Source: Voacanga thouarsii (Eukaryota > Streptophyta > Magnoliopsida > Gentianales > Apocynaceae). From it: 64,000 bases of DNA. The notes under the pieces were generated by a model. The model did no database searches, was not told the DNA's origin, and saw only the letters and a list, made by a program, of their open reading frames with translations. Position numbers and translations under genes: made by a program. The stretch spans positions 2,459,501-2,523,500 of the forward strand of contig JANUWF010001179.1 in the NCBI GenBank assembly GCA_026120185.1. Direction: 5' to 3'. Below are positions 11,843 through 23,280 of this stretch, piece after piece. Numbering within the stretch: the first letter of the stretch is position 1; every line of letters starts with the position of its first letter.

Positions 11843-13226
11843 GCTAGAAGAATATACTTTGATATATTGTAGTTGAGGTTCTTTCATAGAGCCGATATAC
11901 TTTGATGTTAGATATATGTGACTAGTTAGTTAAGATAGACTTGTACAAGATAGCTTCCGCGCTATATCGCCATTTGTGACTATTCAGATGATCCAATTAT
12001 CTAAGGCCTTAGGGAACATGGCTTGGATTTTTACTTTAGGGTAGCTCCCTTGGAAAGTGGAAATATTTCAGGAGCCGTGGATCATTGGACTAGAGGTAGG
12101 ATAGTAGATGTCTATTAGAGAGGTATTAGTACACTCTTCATCTGTAAATGTACGGTGATGTAGAGATGAGTATTTTAGTCATTATACCTGTAGGTCGAAA
12201 ACTTTGCTAACGCAACATTATCTTTGGGGTCAATATTTCCTTATGATGATATTAGAAAATATTTAAAATACAAAATATAGCTATTTATATATCAGGGGTA
12301 TTTTGGTCATTTTAGTATCAAGGCGATGTGTCTTTTAGTCCCCAAAATGACCCTTATGTCATGAAGGTTTGGGTTAAGGCATTGGTCTTGATAATTATCG
12401 GTTTTATTTTATTTTATTAGTCTAATTTATTATTGGACTAGAATAAAATAAAAAGTCCAATGGAGAGTATTTATTTTACCTAGTTTAATTGGTTAATTAA
12501 TTATTCAAGGCCTAAGTCCCAGATTGAATAATTAGAAAATTAATCTGGATATAAACTAGATAAAAGGTATGAAATTTTATATTGGGCTATTTAATAAAGC
12601 TCGAAAAATAAATAATTGAGATTTATTATTTATGGGTGTTCAAACCCAAGAATAAATAATTTTATCTGGCCCAATGAATAAGATTAAAGGTAAAATAAAA
12701 TAAAATTAATTAATTATTAAATTAATTAATTAATTAAATGTAAAAAATAATAAAAAAACAACACGAGATGGATCCCATGTTGTTTTTTGTGAAGGATAAT
12801 AGAAAGCATGGATGTTTTCTGTTTTCACGCAGTCGGCACTTCTCTCTTGTAGAATTGGGATAGGAACTGAAAAAGAGATCATGCATTGCGTGGAAGTGGC
12901 TCTTTGAATTTTTCCAATACATAGAAACCCAACATCATTCATAGAGAGACCTTCTGTGAAGCATTGACATAAACCAAAAATGTATTGCAAACCCAAATCT
13001 TCAAGCTTTCACCAGCTATGCTACGGGTACCATTTTGAAAAATCAAAGGCTTCGCATGAATGAGACGCGGTCGACGTTTATAAGGACATGATCCAATAGC
13101 TTCAAGTATCCTTGTACAGATATCTATATCAGTGCAAAGAGGGTCATTCAATCATAGAGGTAAATTTTTTGTTTTGCTAGCATGCTTTCAATTTAATGGT
13201 TTTTGCCATTTTAAGCCTTTACATGG

Positions 13227-13455
13227 AAGCTAACATATAGTATCGAGTCATTTCATTAGCTTTCCTCCATGTCTTTTCCACCTCACGATCCTGGTACAAG
13301 GAATCTTTCCCAATTTCAGGATAGGGGTTGGTTAGAACACACTTGTATTCCTCTACAGTGAGTACTATGTTCATATTCCTTTTTTAGCCCACATAATTTG
13401 GTCCAGTTAACTTATTCTCCTTGAGAAAAATAGACAAAGGACTGAAACCAGACAT
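13227..13455 (-). pseudogene. Copia-D gag N-terminus
   Basis: Translating leftward from the ATG whose complement is at 13453-13455 gives a copia gag start: MSGFSPLS, LKENKLTGPNYV, a stop in place of the expected tryptophan, EEYKCVL and finally MTRYYMLAS at the edge of the copia-1 insertion. The same start occurs again inside the tandem duplication at 13585-13800. The rest of the gene is at 2050-2236. Confidence 0.78.
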
Positions 13456-13805
13456 TTCTGTTGATTGGAAAAAAAAAAACTTTATTCAGAAAAATGTTTG
13501 TTTTGAAAAAAAAAAGATAAAAATGCACATTTAAAAAATCATATTATTTCCATGATATGGTTAACATATGTTTTGGAAAATGTTTGTACTCCTCCGCAGT
13601 GAGAACTATATTTAGATTCCTTTTTTAGTCCACCAAATTTTGTCCAGTTAACTTATTCTCTTTTAGGACAATGGACAAAGGACTGAAACCAGACATTTCT
13701 GTTGATTGAAAAAAAAAATCATTCAAAAAAAATGTTCATTTTGAAAAACACTGTAAAAATGCACATTTAAAACATCATATTATTTCCATGATATGGTTAA
13801 CCTAT
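13344..13805 (-). repeat. Tandem duplication of the gag start in copia-D (period 241 bp)
   Basis: Unit one (13344-13567) and unit two (13585-about 13805) both contain the first codons of gag and the DNA just upstream. In each, ACTGAAACCAGACATTTCTG, a run of A, TGCACATTTAAA and TCCATGATATGGTTAAC recur in the same order. The other copia elements in the window have a single copy, so the duplication is specific to this one. Confidence 0.85.
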
Positions 13806-15383
13806 TAAAACCATTATAAAAAATATGAAAATTTTAGCTCTTAGAATAATTGATAGAGCTTTGTAGGAAGGTTAACAATTTTCTAAGGTAAGTATAAAAC
13901 CATCACAAATTAAATTTCTTAAAGAGGTAATGATCCAGAAATAGTTCCATCGATAGGATTGTCACCACTCTCACCATCTACGGATAATCTAGCATTAATG
14001 CCTCCAATGATAGGCTGGTCGACACAAACACTTATCCTAGGATTTAATTATAATTCCTCCGTTAGTTCTAGATTTTCGTAAAAATCCATCCTATAGAGGG
14101 TTATGCTCTAAATGATACAAGGATAACCACAATCTTTAACAAGAACCCGTGATGGAAGCCATAGGGCCGTTGGAACCCCTCTCCCACTTAATCTTTTGAG
14201 AAAAATAGGTTTTTAAGAAAAAAATTTCTTTAAAAAATTAATTGATTTTTATTAACTTTAGTGAAAATTCAAAAATTCAGCTATTATTTCCATGTCAAGA
14301 ATAAACCCTTTTAAGAAAATAAATTATGAATTTTTTATTTCACTACTTAAGTTAAAACCATTTTTTAGGACCTAAAATTAAAATACCTAAATTCAAAATT
14401 ATTCTCCATGACAAGGATAAAAACTTTTGGAAGAATAAACCATGAATTTATTTTTAAATTACTTAGTTCCAATTTAAAACATTTTCCTTAATTGTTTTAT
14501 CTAGAGAAAAAATTAATTTCTCAAAAACTTCTGTGCATTTGATCACAAAATTAAATATAATAGATATGCTCCAAAAATAAAATTTTTATATGCTATTTCT
14601 AACCTTTAATTCTTATGTGACCAAATAATGGATTAAACACCATAATAATAAAAAAATTAAAATTATCTTGTTTAATCCTAAGGTGGTTCCCCTTTACTAA
14701 CCATTTTCATGAAAAATTATTTATCATAACAAATAAACCATTGCAAGAAAAATAACCTCATGTGATATGGGACCCAAAAGAAAAGAAATTATAAGAAAAT
14801 AAAAATTTAAACATATTCCAAGGGGCACGAACCAAGACCCGTGACCAAAACCGATAACCCATCAAAAATTGCACAAACCGTGCATTGAACCATGCACAGC
14901 CGTGGGAGGCTTACACTAAGCCTCCCAAGATCAAGGCAAAAAAGCCTTGATCCTCCCACAGCTGTACTTGGGCCAGCTACAGCTCAAGAGAGCAAAAAAT
15001 TCCCAAGCCATGCACAACTTGCGAGAAGCCACTCGCAACTGTCCCTCTTAATTCTGTCTCCATTTTTCTTCTATTTTCTTGTTTCTCTTCAAGGGTTTTC
15101 TTCAGGCATTTCTCCAGGAACCATTTAATTGTAGAATACATAAATAAATTGAAATACAATTTTGAATGCCTTTGCCTTTCAAAATGAGGAGTACACGATT
15201 TCTACAAAAGTGACTAAAATTAAATTACAGGTGCCTATGCCTTCACGCACGAGGCATACACAAAATCTACCCATATAAAAAACCACGATGGATCTATACA
15301 ATTGCAAAGATTATATTTTTATTAGTAAAAAAACTATCTTTTCTAGTAATTAACCCTAAGCATGCTCCTAGATTTAACTGTGG
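13806..15383 (-). other. Leader of copia-D with GC-rich hairpin island
   Basis: Non-coding leader between gag and primer binding site. A GC-rich island at about 14820-15060 contains perfect inverted repeats, described as a separate feature. The remainder aligns to the leaders of copia-1, E and F, including the block around 13880-14190. Confidence 0.65.
14896..14965 (-). other. Alternative stem-loop cluster in copia-D leader
   Basis: GGGAGGCTTA (14904-14913) pairs perfectly with TAAGCCTCCC (14917-14926). ATCAAGGC (14930-14937) pairs perfectly with GCCTTGAT (14944-14951). An outer pairing of ACAGCCGTGGGAGG (14896-14909) with CCTCCCACAGCTGT (14952-14965), 13 of 14, competes with the first hairpin for the same GGGAGG. 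RNA from either strand could switch between two folds. Confidence 0.6.
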
Positions 15384-15394
15384 TTCTGATACCA
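15384..15394 (-). other. Primer binding site of copia-D
   Basis: TTCTGATACCA on the plus strand is TGGTATCAGAA on the minus strand, one base off the initiator Met-tRNA complement. It lies two bases from the LTR that begins at 15397. Confidence 0.8.
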
Positions 15395-15396
15395 CT

Positions 15397-17262
15397 TGAA
15401 GGATCAAGGGAAAATTAAATATGCAACGAAAGACAACACATTAAAAATTTTTCCGAGCCAAAGTCTAGAAATACTTACTTCTAGAGCAATTAACTTTAAT
15501 AATCAGAGTTGGATACGAGTTCAACGGCGCTTATTGAACAAGAATGTCTACTTATTCTACGGGAACACCAACTAACCATCAACTCATTCGCATCAAACAT
15601 TTACCACGTTTACTAACTCTCGACCTTCTAGAGTATTCTCTAACTACTATAGACCTCTATCGGTGAAAGTAGAATTAGGGTGAAGAAAATTGAAGCTAAA
15701 ATGGAAAAGCTAAACGTTAAGAAAACGAAGGAAACTGCCAAAGAAGAAAAACACGATAGCCTTATTTTTCAGGAAACAAAACTGAAAGCTACTTTTGTTT
15801 TTCAATTTGGCCAACCCTTTACTAAGGCATATGAAATGCCTATTAATAATATTAGCTTTCTTTTTCCTTTGTAAAAACAAAAACCAGCCACCTACTATTT
15901 CTTTTGTTTCCTTTTTCCTCTTTTCTTTTTTCTTTGCACATGGCGGCTTCTATTAAAACCCTAATGGGCCATGCTCTCTTAATTAGTCCAATGACTAATT
16001 AAAATAGCTTTCTTATTAATTAATTAATCAATTTGGGCCTAATATTAATTTACCTAAGATAATTAATTAATAAAAGTAGCTCTTTTATAAATTAATTAAA
16101 CTACTTGGGCCCAATATAAAATTACCCAAGATAAGTAATTAATAAACCAATTAATTAAATTGGTCCAATTAATTATTCTAGTTCAAATAAATAATTAATT
16201 GCACTTCTAGAATAATTCTCCCAATAATAAATTCATCCAACAAGCCCATATGATAAATAAATTTACTAAGATTATTTGAGCTATTCTGGGGATTAAAAGA
16301 CATATTATTCTTGGTTACTAAAATGATCAAAATATCCCTACTAACAAATAGCAGTATTTTAATCATCTTAAATATTATATTTATCACCATATGAAAATAT
16401 TTACCTCGAGAATAATATTGTAAGTGCAGTGTCTTCGACCTAAAGGTGTAATGATGAAAATACTCCTCTATGTAACACCCGTCATTGAGATAGGAAATAT
16501 AGTACTAACACCTTTCTGAATGACATCTACAATCCTTTGATAGCTAGTCCAATAATCCATGACTTCCAGTATATATCAACTTATCTTAGAGAGCTACCCA
16601 TAAATCATACATACTTAGAAATGTTTCCCAAAGATCTGGATTATTAGATTATCTTGAACAATAAAAAGGAGGTGATTTCTTCATGTAATAAAGCATAGAA
16701 ACTCTATGGTATAAGTCCATCTTAATTAACTAGAGTTATATACCCAATGTATAAAGTTATTAGCCTTGCGATAAGACCTCACCTAACGTACATCAAAGTG
16801 TACAAGTCTAGCTTCACCAGACCACCAAGTTACACTCAAGTTCTAGGGTACTCATCCTTACACTAGCTACAATAAACTATTTTTTATTTATTTTAGTACT
16901 TTGACAAAGCTTATTACATGCTGTCCAATTCTACTTATTTCAAATATGTTTTATACTATTAGTATGATTGGACTACTCACTGGTTAAAGGCAAACCATTT
17001 TCCATTTAGAAACCATAGTGTAATGATCTAAACCTTGATAAAGTGCCTAGCTTCATCAATTGATTAAGAACAATTTTTTTACTTATGTGTTTGTAACCTA
17101 TAATCCACACCTTACTATGGAAGTACGATCCAATCATGTAGATTACTTAATAATATACTTAAACCTTTAATGTGCGAATATATATAAAGAAACAATCATG
17201 AATGAAATACTTATATTGATTTTCAAAATACAGAAATACATAGGCCGATATACTCTCTATAG
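15397..17262 (-). repeat. 5' LTR of copia-D
   Basis: On the plus strand it begins TGAAGGATCAAGG and extends to about 17262. The inner parts match other copia LTRs in reverse orientation, for example the block around 16425-16560 (GTGTAATGATGAAAATACTC) against 3040-3060 and 12170-12195. It contains AT-rich TTAATTAATTA clusters near 16010-16200. The small ORFs in it carry no family motif. Confidence 0.75.
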
Positions 17263-17264
17263 TA

Positions 17265-17512
17265 GTAGATTTGTTTAGGTTAGTTAGTTTTATTTACCTT
17301 ATCTCTTTGTTCATTTTGGCTAGACAATAAGATTAGAGCAAAGTAGTGGTAATTGCTAAGTTCACGTGGATTCGATACTCATTATTCCTTATACTATATA
17401 ATGGGTATACTTGCCCATATGTGTAGTTTATTAATGCTTAGCATTTTAATTTAAAACTTGATTTTTGTGAATTGTTTATACTATTTCCAATGCACGTAAA
17501 ACCCTCGCATCA
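17265..17512 (+). repeat. Fragment of the gypsy-C family LTR end
   Basis: It aligns to the reverse complement of 59679-59890: TAGTGGTAATT, CGTGGATTCGATACT, then GGCATTT-like and AAAACTTGATT words in the same order, ending CGCATCA. It is therefore the last 250 bp or so of an LTR of that family, truncated on its left side next to the copia-D LTR. Confidence 0.65.
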
Positions 17513-17689
17513 ATAAGCTTGTTTATGCGTTCAAATAAGCTTTGTCATATAGCATTTAGATTTAAAAATGTTCAAATAAGCATTCATATAAGGTTGATTT
17601 CTAATATTTAAATAAAATTTAATGCATAAAAGCTTTATAATTTTTACGTCTATCAATTAAATGAAATTTAATATATGAAAGCTTCATTA
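17513..17689. other. AT-rich spacer with short repeats
   Basis: It contains two imperfect copies of an AAATTTAATRYATRAAAGCTTYAT-like unit (about 17613-17690) and no gene. A similar stretch lies at 1900-1960. Confidence 0.4.
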
Positions 17690-17911
17690 TGCATAGTATC
17701 TAGCCATTTCAGCAACTTTCTTCCATGCCCTTTTAGTTTCATGATCTTGCTTCTTGGAATCTTCCTTAATTTTAGGATAAGAGTCTATCCGAACATACTT
17801 ATACACTTTTGCTATAAGTACAATGTTTAGATTCCTTTTCAAGTCCACATAATTTGGTCCAATTAATTTATTCTCCTTGAGAATAACGGACAAAGGATTG
17901 AAACTAAACAT
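17690..17911 (-). pseudogene. Copia-E gag N-terminus, open frame of 74 codons
   Basis: Start at 17911, matching the other copia gag starts: MFSFNPLSVILKENKLIGP, then NYVDLKRNLNIVL, KYVRIDS and AWKKVAEMARYYA. Unlike copia-1 and D there is no internal stop in this part, but the tryptophan usual after NYVD is leucine. The frame is cut at 17690 by the junction with the AT-rich spacer, so only the first part of the capsid protein remains. Confidence 0.8.
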
Positions 17912-19367
17912 TTCTGTAGATTTGAAAAAAGCTTCATTCAGAAAAATGTTTATTTTAAAAACATAAGAGAAATGCACATTTAAACATCATATTATATCGA
18001 TGATATGGTTAGCCTATTAAAACCATTATAAAAAAATATGAAAATTTTGGTTCTTAGAAATATTGATAGAGCTTCATAAGAAAGTTATTATTTTCTAAGT
18101 GTATAACCATTACAAATTAAACTTTCTTGATAGTTAATCATCTAGAGATAGTTCCATCGGTAGGATGGCTGCTACTCACATTGCCTACGGATAATCTAAT
18201 GTTAATACCTTCAATGTAGGCTAGTCGATACCAATATATATCCATAGCTTTAATTACAATTCATCTATTAGTTCTAAATTCTTGTGGAAATCCATTCTTA
18301 GGGAGTTATACTCAGAATAACATGAGGATAACTACAATCTCTAATAGGAATCTATGATGGAAGCCGTGGGGCTATTAGAACCCCTCTCTCGCTTAATTTC
18401 TTGAGAAAAATAGGCTTTTGGAAAAACGTTCTTTAAGAAATAATTTTGTTTTTCTTTAACTTTGCTAAAAATTTTAAAAATTCAACAATATTCCATTTTT
18501 AAAACGTTTTTTTATTATTTTATTTAGAAAAATTAATTTCTCAAAAACTTGTGCATTTGATCACAAAATTAAATAAATAGAAATGCTTCCAAAAGTAAAC
18601 TTTTTACATTCTATTTCTAACCATTAATTCCTATATGACCAAATAATGAATTAAATGTTATAATAACAAAATGAAAATGATCTTCTATAATCTTAAGGTG
18701 GTTCTTCATTTACTAGCCATGTTCATGCAAAATTATTTATCACCTTAAATAAACTATTACAAAAAAATAATCTCATGTGATATGGGACCCCAAAAGAAAA
18801 AAAATGAAAAGAAAATTAAAAAAAACAAATTGTCCTCAGAGCCCGAACAGAGAACCTGTGACCCGATAAGCCAGAACCAAATTGCTCGCAGCTTTAGGAG
18901 AAGCCGATCACAGCTTCAGAGACAAGAAACAAGAAAGCCAGCCACAGTTAGGTGAAGGGCCGGCCGCGGCTTGTGAATCCTCAAGTCAGCCGCGGTTTAC
19001 CTTTTTCCAGTCGTAGCTTGTGAGAGATAAAACTCCAAGCCGGTCGTGGCTCGGAGCACAACCAGTTGCGACTTGGTGTCTAACAACAATCCATCGCCGA
19101 TTCAATTTCCAAGCCGGCACCGGTTCTACTCTGTAATGTGCTTCTACAATTTTTCTTCCTTTCTCAATTTTCTTTAGCTTTTCTTCAGGGATTTTCTAGT
19201 GTTCATCCGGCACCAATATTGTTACAACAATCTAGCAAATTGAATTCAAATACAATATCAATTGTCTATGTTTTTCAAAACAAGGCACACAAAAATTCTA
19301 TAGAAAGTGATTAACAATAAATTATAGGTGCCTATGCCTCCACACGTGAGGTGTACATAACATCTAC
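17912..19367 (-). other. Leader of copia-E with degenerate GC-rich repeats
   Basis: Non-coding leader, continued beyond the CACTA element at 23306-23416. At about 18885-19080 a GC-rich island holds six to eight degenerate copies of a CAGCCGCGGCTTGTGA-like unit (for example GGCCGCGGCTTGTGA, CAGCCGCGGTTT, CAGTCGTAGCTTGTGA, CCGGTCGTGGCTCGG). The matching island of copia-D has a different sequence. Confidence 0.65.
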
Positions 19368-19379
19368 CACTACTAAAAA

Positions 19380-19862
19380 TTCACGCAAATATGACGGTCG
19401 TAAAATCACCGTATTTGAGAAAATACCGTCATTTTTTCTATAAACGACAGTCAAATGATGGTTTCTCAGCCGTCATATATAATGCTGTTGTTTTTATCTA
19501 AAGATGGCTAAAAAATTGCCGTATTTATTTTATACAATGGTTTAAATATAATGCTCAGAAAAAAGCATCACAATTACTCAATTCGGACTGAGATTCTGCA
19601 AACCGTCGAATATGGTGAAAAATAGTCGCAATTATTCAGTAAATACGATGGTTTCAAAACGTCGCAATTGCTGATTAATTGCGATGGTTATTTGCGACGT
19701 CCATAACCGTCTCAAATACTTAGTATTTGCAATGGTCTCCAACCATTGTAATTACAGCCATCACAATTAATCAGTATTTGTGACAGTTAATTATGATGGC
19801 TGTAACCGTTGCAAATACTCAGTAATTGCGACAGTACGTAAATATGACGGTTTGGACTGTCA
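19380..19862. repeat. CACTA subterminal repeat region, left
   Basis: Dense direct and inverted copies of a 10-12 bp motif, ATATGACGGTY or its reverse complement RACCGTCATAT, with variants GCGATGGTT and AACCGTCGC. In En/Spm elements such subterminal motifs bind the accessory transposase protein. Confidence 0.8.
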
Positions 19863-20145
19863 TTTTTATTCCCCCTCCCCTCCCTTCCTTTTTATAATTT
19901 GTTTATTTGAGCATCTACCACCTACAAATTAAACCTGGCCAAGCTAAAATTTCAACAAAATTATAGCCAAAAGCAAAAAAAAAAAAAACCTTATCAGCAA
20001 AGCCAACATCAATCAAACTATAAATAAACAAAAATGAAACTAAAATGTGTACAAGTAAAAGTAATAGTACATATAGAAAAAGTAGGAAATAAAATGTATC
20101 AATGTCAAACACTACTCATACACAACAAGAGCGGAAAAAAATGAC

Positions 20146-21262
20146 TCAATCATTCTCATCACCAATAGCATCATCATCAGGAGCTTCAGATTGTCCATGG
20201 GGATGAGATGTAGTACCAACACCAAGAGATGTTGTAGAGACATTAGATAGAGGTCTAGGAGCTATGACAAACGCACCTATGTCAGCTCTACAGGAGAAAG
20301 CTAATTCCATATTTGCCTCTATCTCAGCTTGCATAGCCTCCACACGTGCCTTCATCTCGGCTTGCATAGCCTAGATATGTGTCTCAACCTGCTCTTTGAT
20401 AGCCTCCTTAACCTCTCTAGAATAGTTGGATGACTGTCTAACTGTAGTTGGTGTTGGTCCCTTTCCCTGACATCTAAAACGACCCTTCGTGTCAGGACTG
20501 AACATGTAATGAAAAATTCGATTCTTCGCCTCAGTGCTCTCAGAGTCAGGAAGTGTCTGCTACACTGCCTCTAATCAGTCCTACAAAATTAAGAAATAAC
20601 ATATATATTAAGTTAATATTAAAGTTAATATATTCTTTTTGTCATATTTTAACAATTCAGAAAAGTAAAGCATTAAAAATGAGTTACAATCATATCAGTA
20701 GTCAAACCATCAACTTGCCAACCACACCACCTTCATGTTACAAGAAACATATCATACTGTGACATCAGCTGGCCTTGTGATGCCCTCTGTAAACATGAAT
20801 AACAATTAATTATATAATATTTATAGAAATAAGGATTTTTTTACAATCTACTAATAAAGACAAAATAACGGCATATACAATAATCTAAATGCTTGATCAA
20901 GTATTACACAATATGGCATCCTTCTTGCGGTTGGTGGATATATAATATGTGATCAATTCTGGCTGTTCTGCACAGCCTCCACTTGTGAATTAACAACGTA
21001 GTTAATATGTAACAAAAATGTACCATAACCATCTTATATACATAAACAACTTCACAATATAAAAAGTCTAATAGAGTTAATTATATAACCTGCACATCCT
21101 CTAAACACCAATAATCAACTAACATCCTCCACCGATCTTCGTCAACCCTTCTATCTCTACAAGTAATAGGCTCCATGGTATGTTGGAAAGGAATATAGTA
21201 TCTATGCTTGAGCTTGGATTTGTAATCTTTTCAAGCTGCACAATGCATCTTCATTGTGACAG
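20146..21262 (-). pseudogene. Plant transposase (Ptta/En/Spm, PF03004-like) remnant
   Basis: Minus-strand pieces with probable introns between them. At about 21085-21262: TVTMKMHCAA, a stop where the family has a tryptophan, then KDYKSKLKHRYYIPF and VDEDRWRMLVDYWCLEDVQ, matching the WK-Y-K-L-K and W--LV--W pattern of this domain. At 20880-21000: a GGCAEQPELITYYIST segment. At 20370-20480: a GRFRCQGKGPTPT segment. At 20146-20367: an open frame beginning with a charged MQAEMKARVEAMQAEIEAN repeat (coiled-coil like) and ending in an acidic tail. This is the DNA-binding or regulatory second protein of CACTA elements rather than the catalytic one. Confidence 0.7.
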
Positions 21263-22080
21263 TACGTCCCTCAGGTGGCATAGTTGTGTTGTCCATACAC
21301 ATGTTAAACAAATAAGTGATTAGACAAAATATGAATTGTTAATAAATTGAACTTTTAATTGTGGAGACTTTAGCTAAAGTTAATAAGAAATTTATTTACC
21401 TATATTTCTTCCCACCCAGAACCCTTCATTCTTCGAGGTACAGAATGTCAATCCCTATAATTTAAAGGAAGTCTATTACCCATTCATGTAAAACAACCAC
21501 CTACGGAACTGAAGCGAGAAGCATCCACCCCTATAAGTCCTCTATGCTGGTTAACTCCAACCTCGTACTTCTTGAAGCTTAGTTCAGCCCACCTGGGAGG
21601 TAACTTTCCACCCCCAACCAACTTTAGATGAAAACCCTAGAAATAACAATTTAAATAGTTACCAAAATTATGAGATGTATGTTCGAAGACATGAAGTCAA
21701 AGGCTAATAGAAAAACCAATATAAAAAAATCTAAACAAAATGCGCCCAACTTCAAGAAGTCCGACTACCAAAATCCTAGAAGACCTCTCTCTATTATGAG
21801 CTTTAGACTGGATGAATTAATGGGGAAAGCTAGCAACCGGATCTACCCCTTGTAGAAACGAACAACCAATTGAAGGCAACGAGAACAAAGCTGGAGAAGA
21901 GGAGAGTGTCTCGGCGGTAGTGAAGGAGGCAGCAACAGTGGTGGGCATGGCGGAAGGCAATAGGAGCAGCAGTGGGAAGATCTCATGGTGGAAGGCAAGA
22001 GGGAAAAGGAAGGGGATAGTGCCAGAGAAGATAAACAATTTTGTAAAGGTAGGAATGTATCTGTGTAGTTGAACTTGGGT
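21263..22080 (-). other. CACTA interior, decayed coding DNA
   Basis: This probably continues the minus-strand transposase-associated gene (for example PPRWAELSFKKYEVGVNQH read near 21535-21600) but is interrupted by stops. The stretch 21880-22040 is purine-rich on the plus strand (GGAGGCAGCAACAG, GGAAGGCAAGAGGG). Confidence 0.4.
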
Positions 22081-22082
22081 GG

Positions 22083-22310
22083 TTTAATGAAACATATACG
22101 ACGGTTGTTGCTTAACCGTCATATATTTCTCTTTAATATGATGGTTAGTGTCATAAATAAGGCAAAAATTTGTTACCCGTTCGAAAAATTTTAATAAGAC
22201 GGTTATAAACCGTAGTAATTATTGATTAATTACGATGGTTTATAAGCGTCTTATTAAATTTGTCTGCAAATTAGATACGACGATTTGACCTAACCATCGT
22301 ATTAAAATAC
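22083..22310. repeat. CACTA subterminal repeats, inner right block
   Basis: Contains near-palindromic units, such as ACGACGGTT...AACCGTCATAT at 22097-22126 and AATAAGACGGTT...CGTCTTATT at 22192-22256, whose arms are mostly complementary. Confidence 0.75.
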
Positions 22311-22339
22311 AAAACAAAAATTATTCTTTTACTTGGCTT

Positions 22340-22358
22340 TTATTTATATATACATATA

Positions 22359-22396
<38 letters not shown>

Positions 22397-22402
22397 TATA
22401 TG
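22340..22402. repeat. (TA)n microsatellite
   Basis: Nearly pure TA/TATG tract inside the CACTA element. Confidence 0.9.
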
Positions 22403-22518
22403 TTAGAATATGACAAATCAAATTATATAAATTTTACTTTTACAATAATAATCATACATAGAATGTCTATGTATGAATGAATGTATATAACAATTAAGAT
22501 AGTATACTCTCTCTCTAT

Positions 22519-22542
22519 GTGTGCGCGCGCGCGCGCGCACAC
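22519..22542. repeat. 24-bp perfect palindrome of GT-(GC)n-AC
   Basis: Alternating purine-pyrimidine run GTGT(GC)8ACAC, self-complementary, preceded by CTCTCTCT. Such tracts are prone to Z-DNA and slippage. Confidence 0.9.
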
Positions 22543-22994
22543 ATATATGTATGTTTGTCATTAAAAATTTATTTATATTATGAAATATATTAATCTAATA
22601 TTCACTAATTATTAATGAAGGTTATATTATACTCCATATAAATATATACATTAATAAAACAACTAATAAAATGAAATTCAAGTTCTTTAATACAAATATA
22701 TGAAAACTTAAGATGTAAACTAAACTTTAATTGAAAATCAACGATCTAACCATTAGATGTACTTATAAAGTTAAAACAAATTTAGTGACCAAATTTGATG
22801 GTCATTCGTTTTATTTTATCACATTTTTGGAGTGATATTTATAAAATAGTAAGAAAAATTAGTGTATTATTTGCAAATATAAGAATATCAAATTAATGAT
22901 CCAACCGTTAGATTTGTTAAAATCATTACCACAGGTATTGTGACTAAATTTGAAAATAATCAGATAAAATTTGAAATACTTTTGATGGAATTTG

Positions 22995-23280
22995 TGATAA
23001 TAGGACTAAAAACGACAGCTAGAACCGTCGTATTAGATAAGAATAAACAACGGTTAATTTAACCATGGTACTTACATTAACATAAATATGACGGTTTTTG
23101 TTAATCGTCGCATTATATTCACCTATTACGACAGTTTGGGTAAACCATCGTATTTGCTTGAACTAATACGATGGTTACATGCTAACCATCATATAAAGTC
23201 TACTAATATGATGGTTACGTAACCGTCATATAAATTTAGTTATTACAATGGTTTTTCAACTGTCGATTTTGTTGGTGTTG
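22995..23280. repeat. CACTA subterminal repeats, terminal right block
   Basis: Repeated TACGATGGTT/AACCATCRTA and ATATGACGGTT units in both orientations up to the right terminal inverted repeat. Confidence 0.8.

Larger units (their letters stand above)
2237..13221 (+). mobile_element. Ty1/copia LTR retrotransposon, full-length, inactive (copia-1)
   Basis: Complete structure in order: 5' LTR, primer binding site, about 1.55 kb leader, gag, protease, integrase, reverse transcriptase, RNase H, polypurine tract and 3' LTR. Integrase before reverse transcriptase defines Ty1/copia. Both ends are flanked by CATGG. The element is dead: stops and frameshifts occur throughout, the protease, integrase and reverse-transcriptase catalytic motifs are altered, and the LTR starts and ends carry point mutations (5' LTR begins TA instead of TG, 3' LTR ends TA instead of CA). 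By eye the first 240 bp of the two LTRs differ at roughly one base in ten, pointing to an old insertion. It landed inside the gag of antisense copia-D and later took a solo LTR in its own 3' LTR. Confidence 0.92.
9595..13221 (+). repeat. 3' LTR of copia-1, interrupted by a solo LTR
   Basis: It starts TGTCGGAATATATACC. The last base is 13221, with the ancestral CA now TA, followed by CATGG. Pieces 9595-10068 and 11843-13221 join to about 1.85 kb and match 2237-4099; 10069-11842 is a later insertion. Confidence 0.88.
13227..17262 (-). mobile_element. Antisense copia relic (copia-D): gag start, leader, 5' LTR
   Basis: Read on the minus strand the order is LTR (17262 down to 15397), primer binding site (15394-15384), leader, then gag starting near 13455. 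The gag continues beyond the copia-1 insertion at 2236-2050. No integrase, reverse transcriptase or second LTR is in the window. The right end is set by similarity to other copia LTR starts and is approximate. Confidence 0.8.
22310..22994. other. Non-coding segment between CACTA subterminal blocks
   Basis: AT-rich. It includes two diverged copies of an AAC-GATC-AACCRTTAGATKT motif (about 22739-22760 and 22897-22917). This may be a separate insertion that split the right subterminal region in two. Confidence 0.4.
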
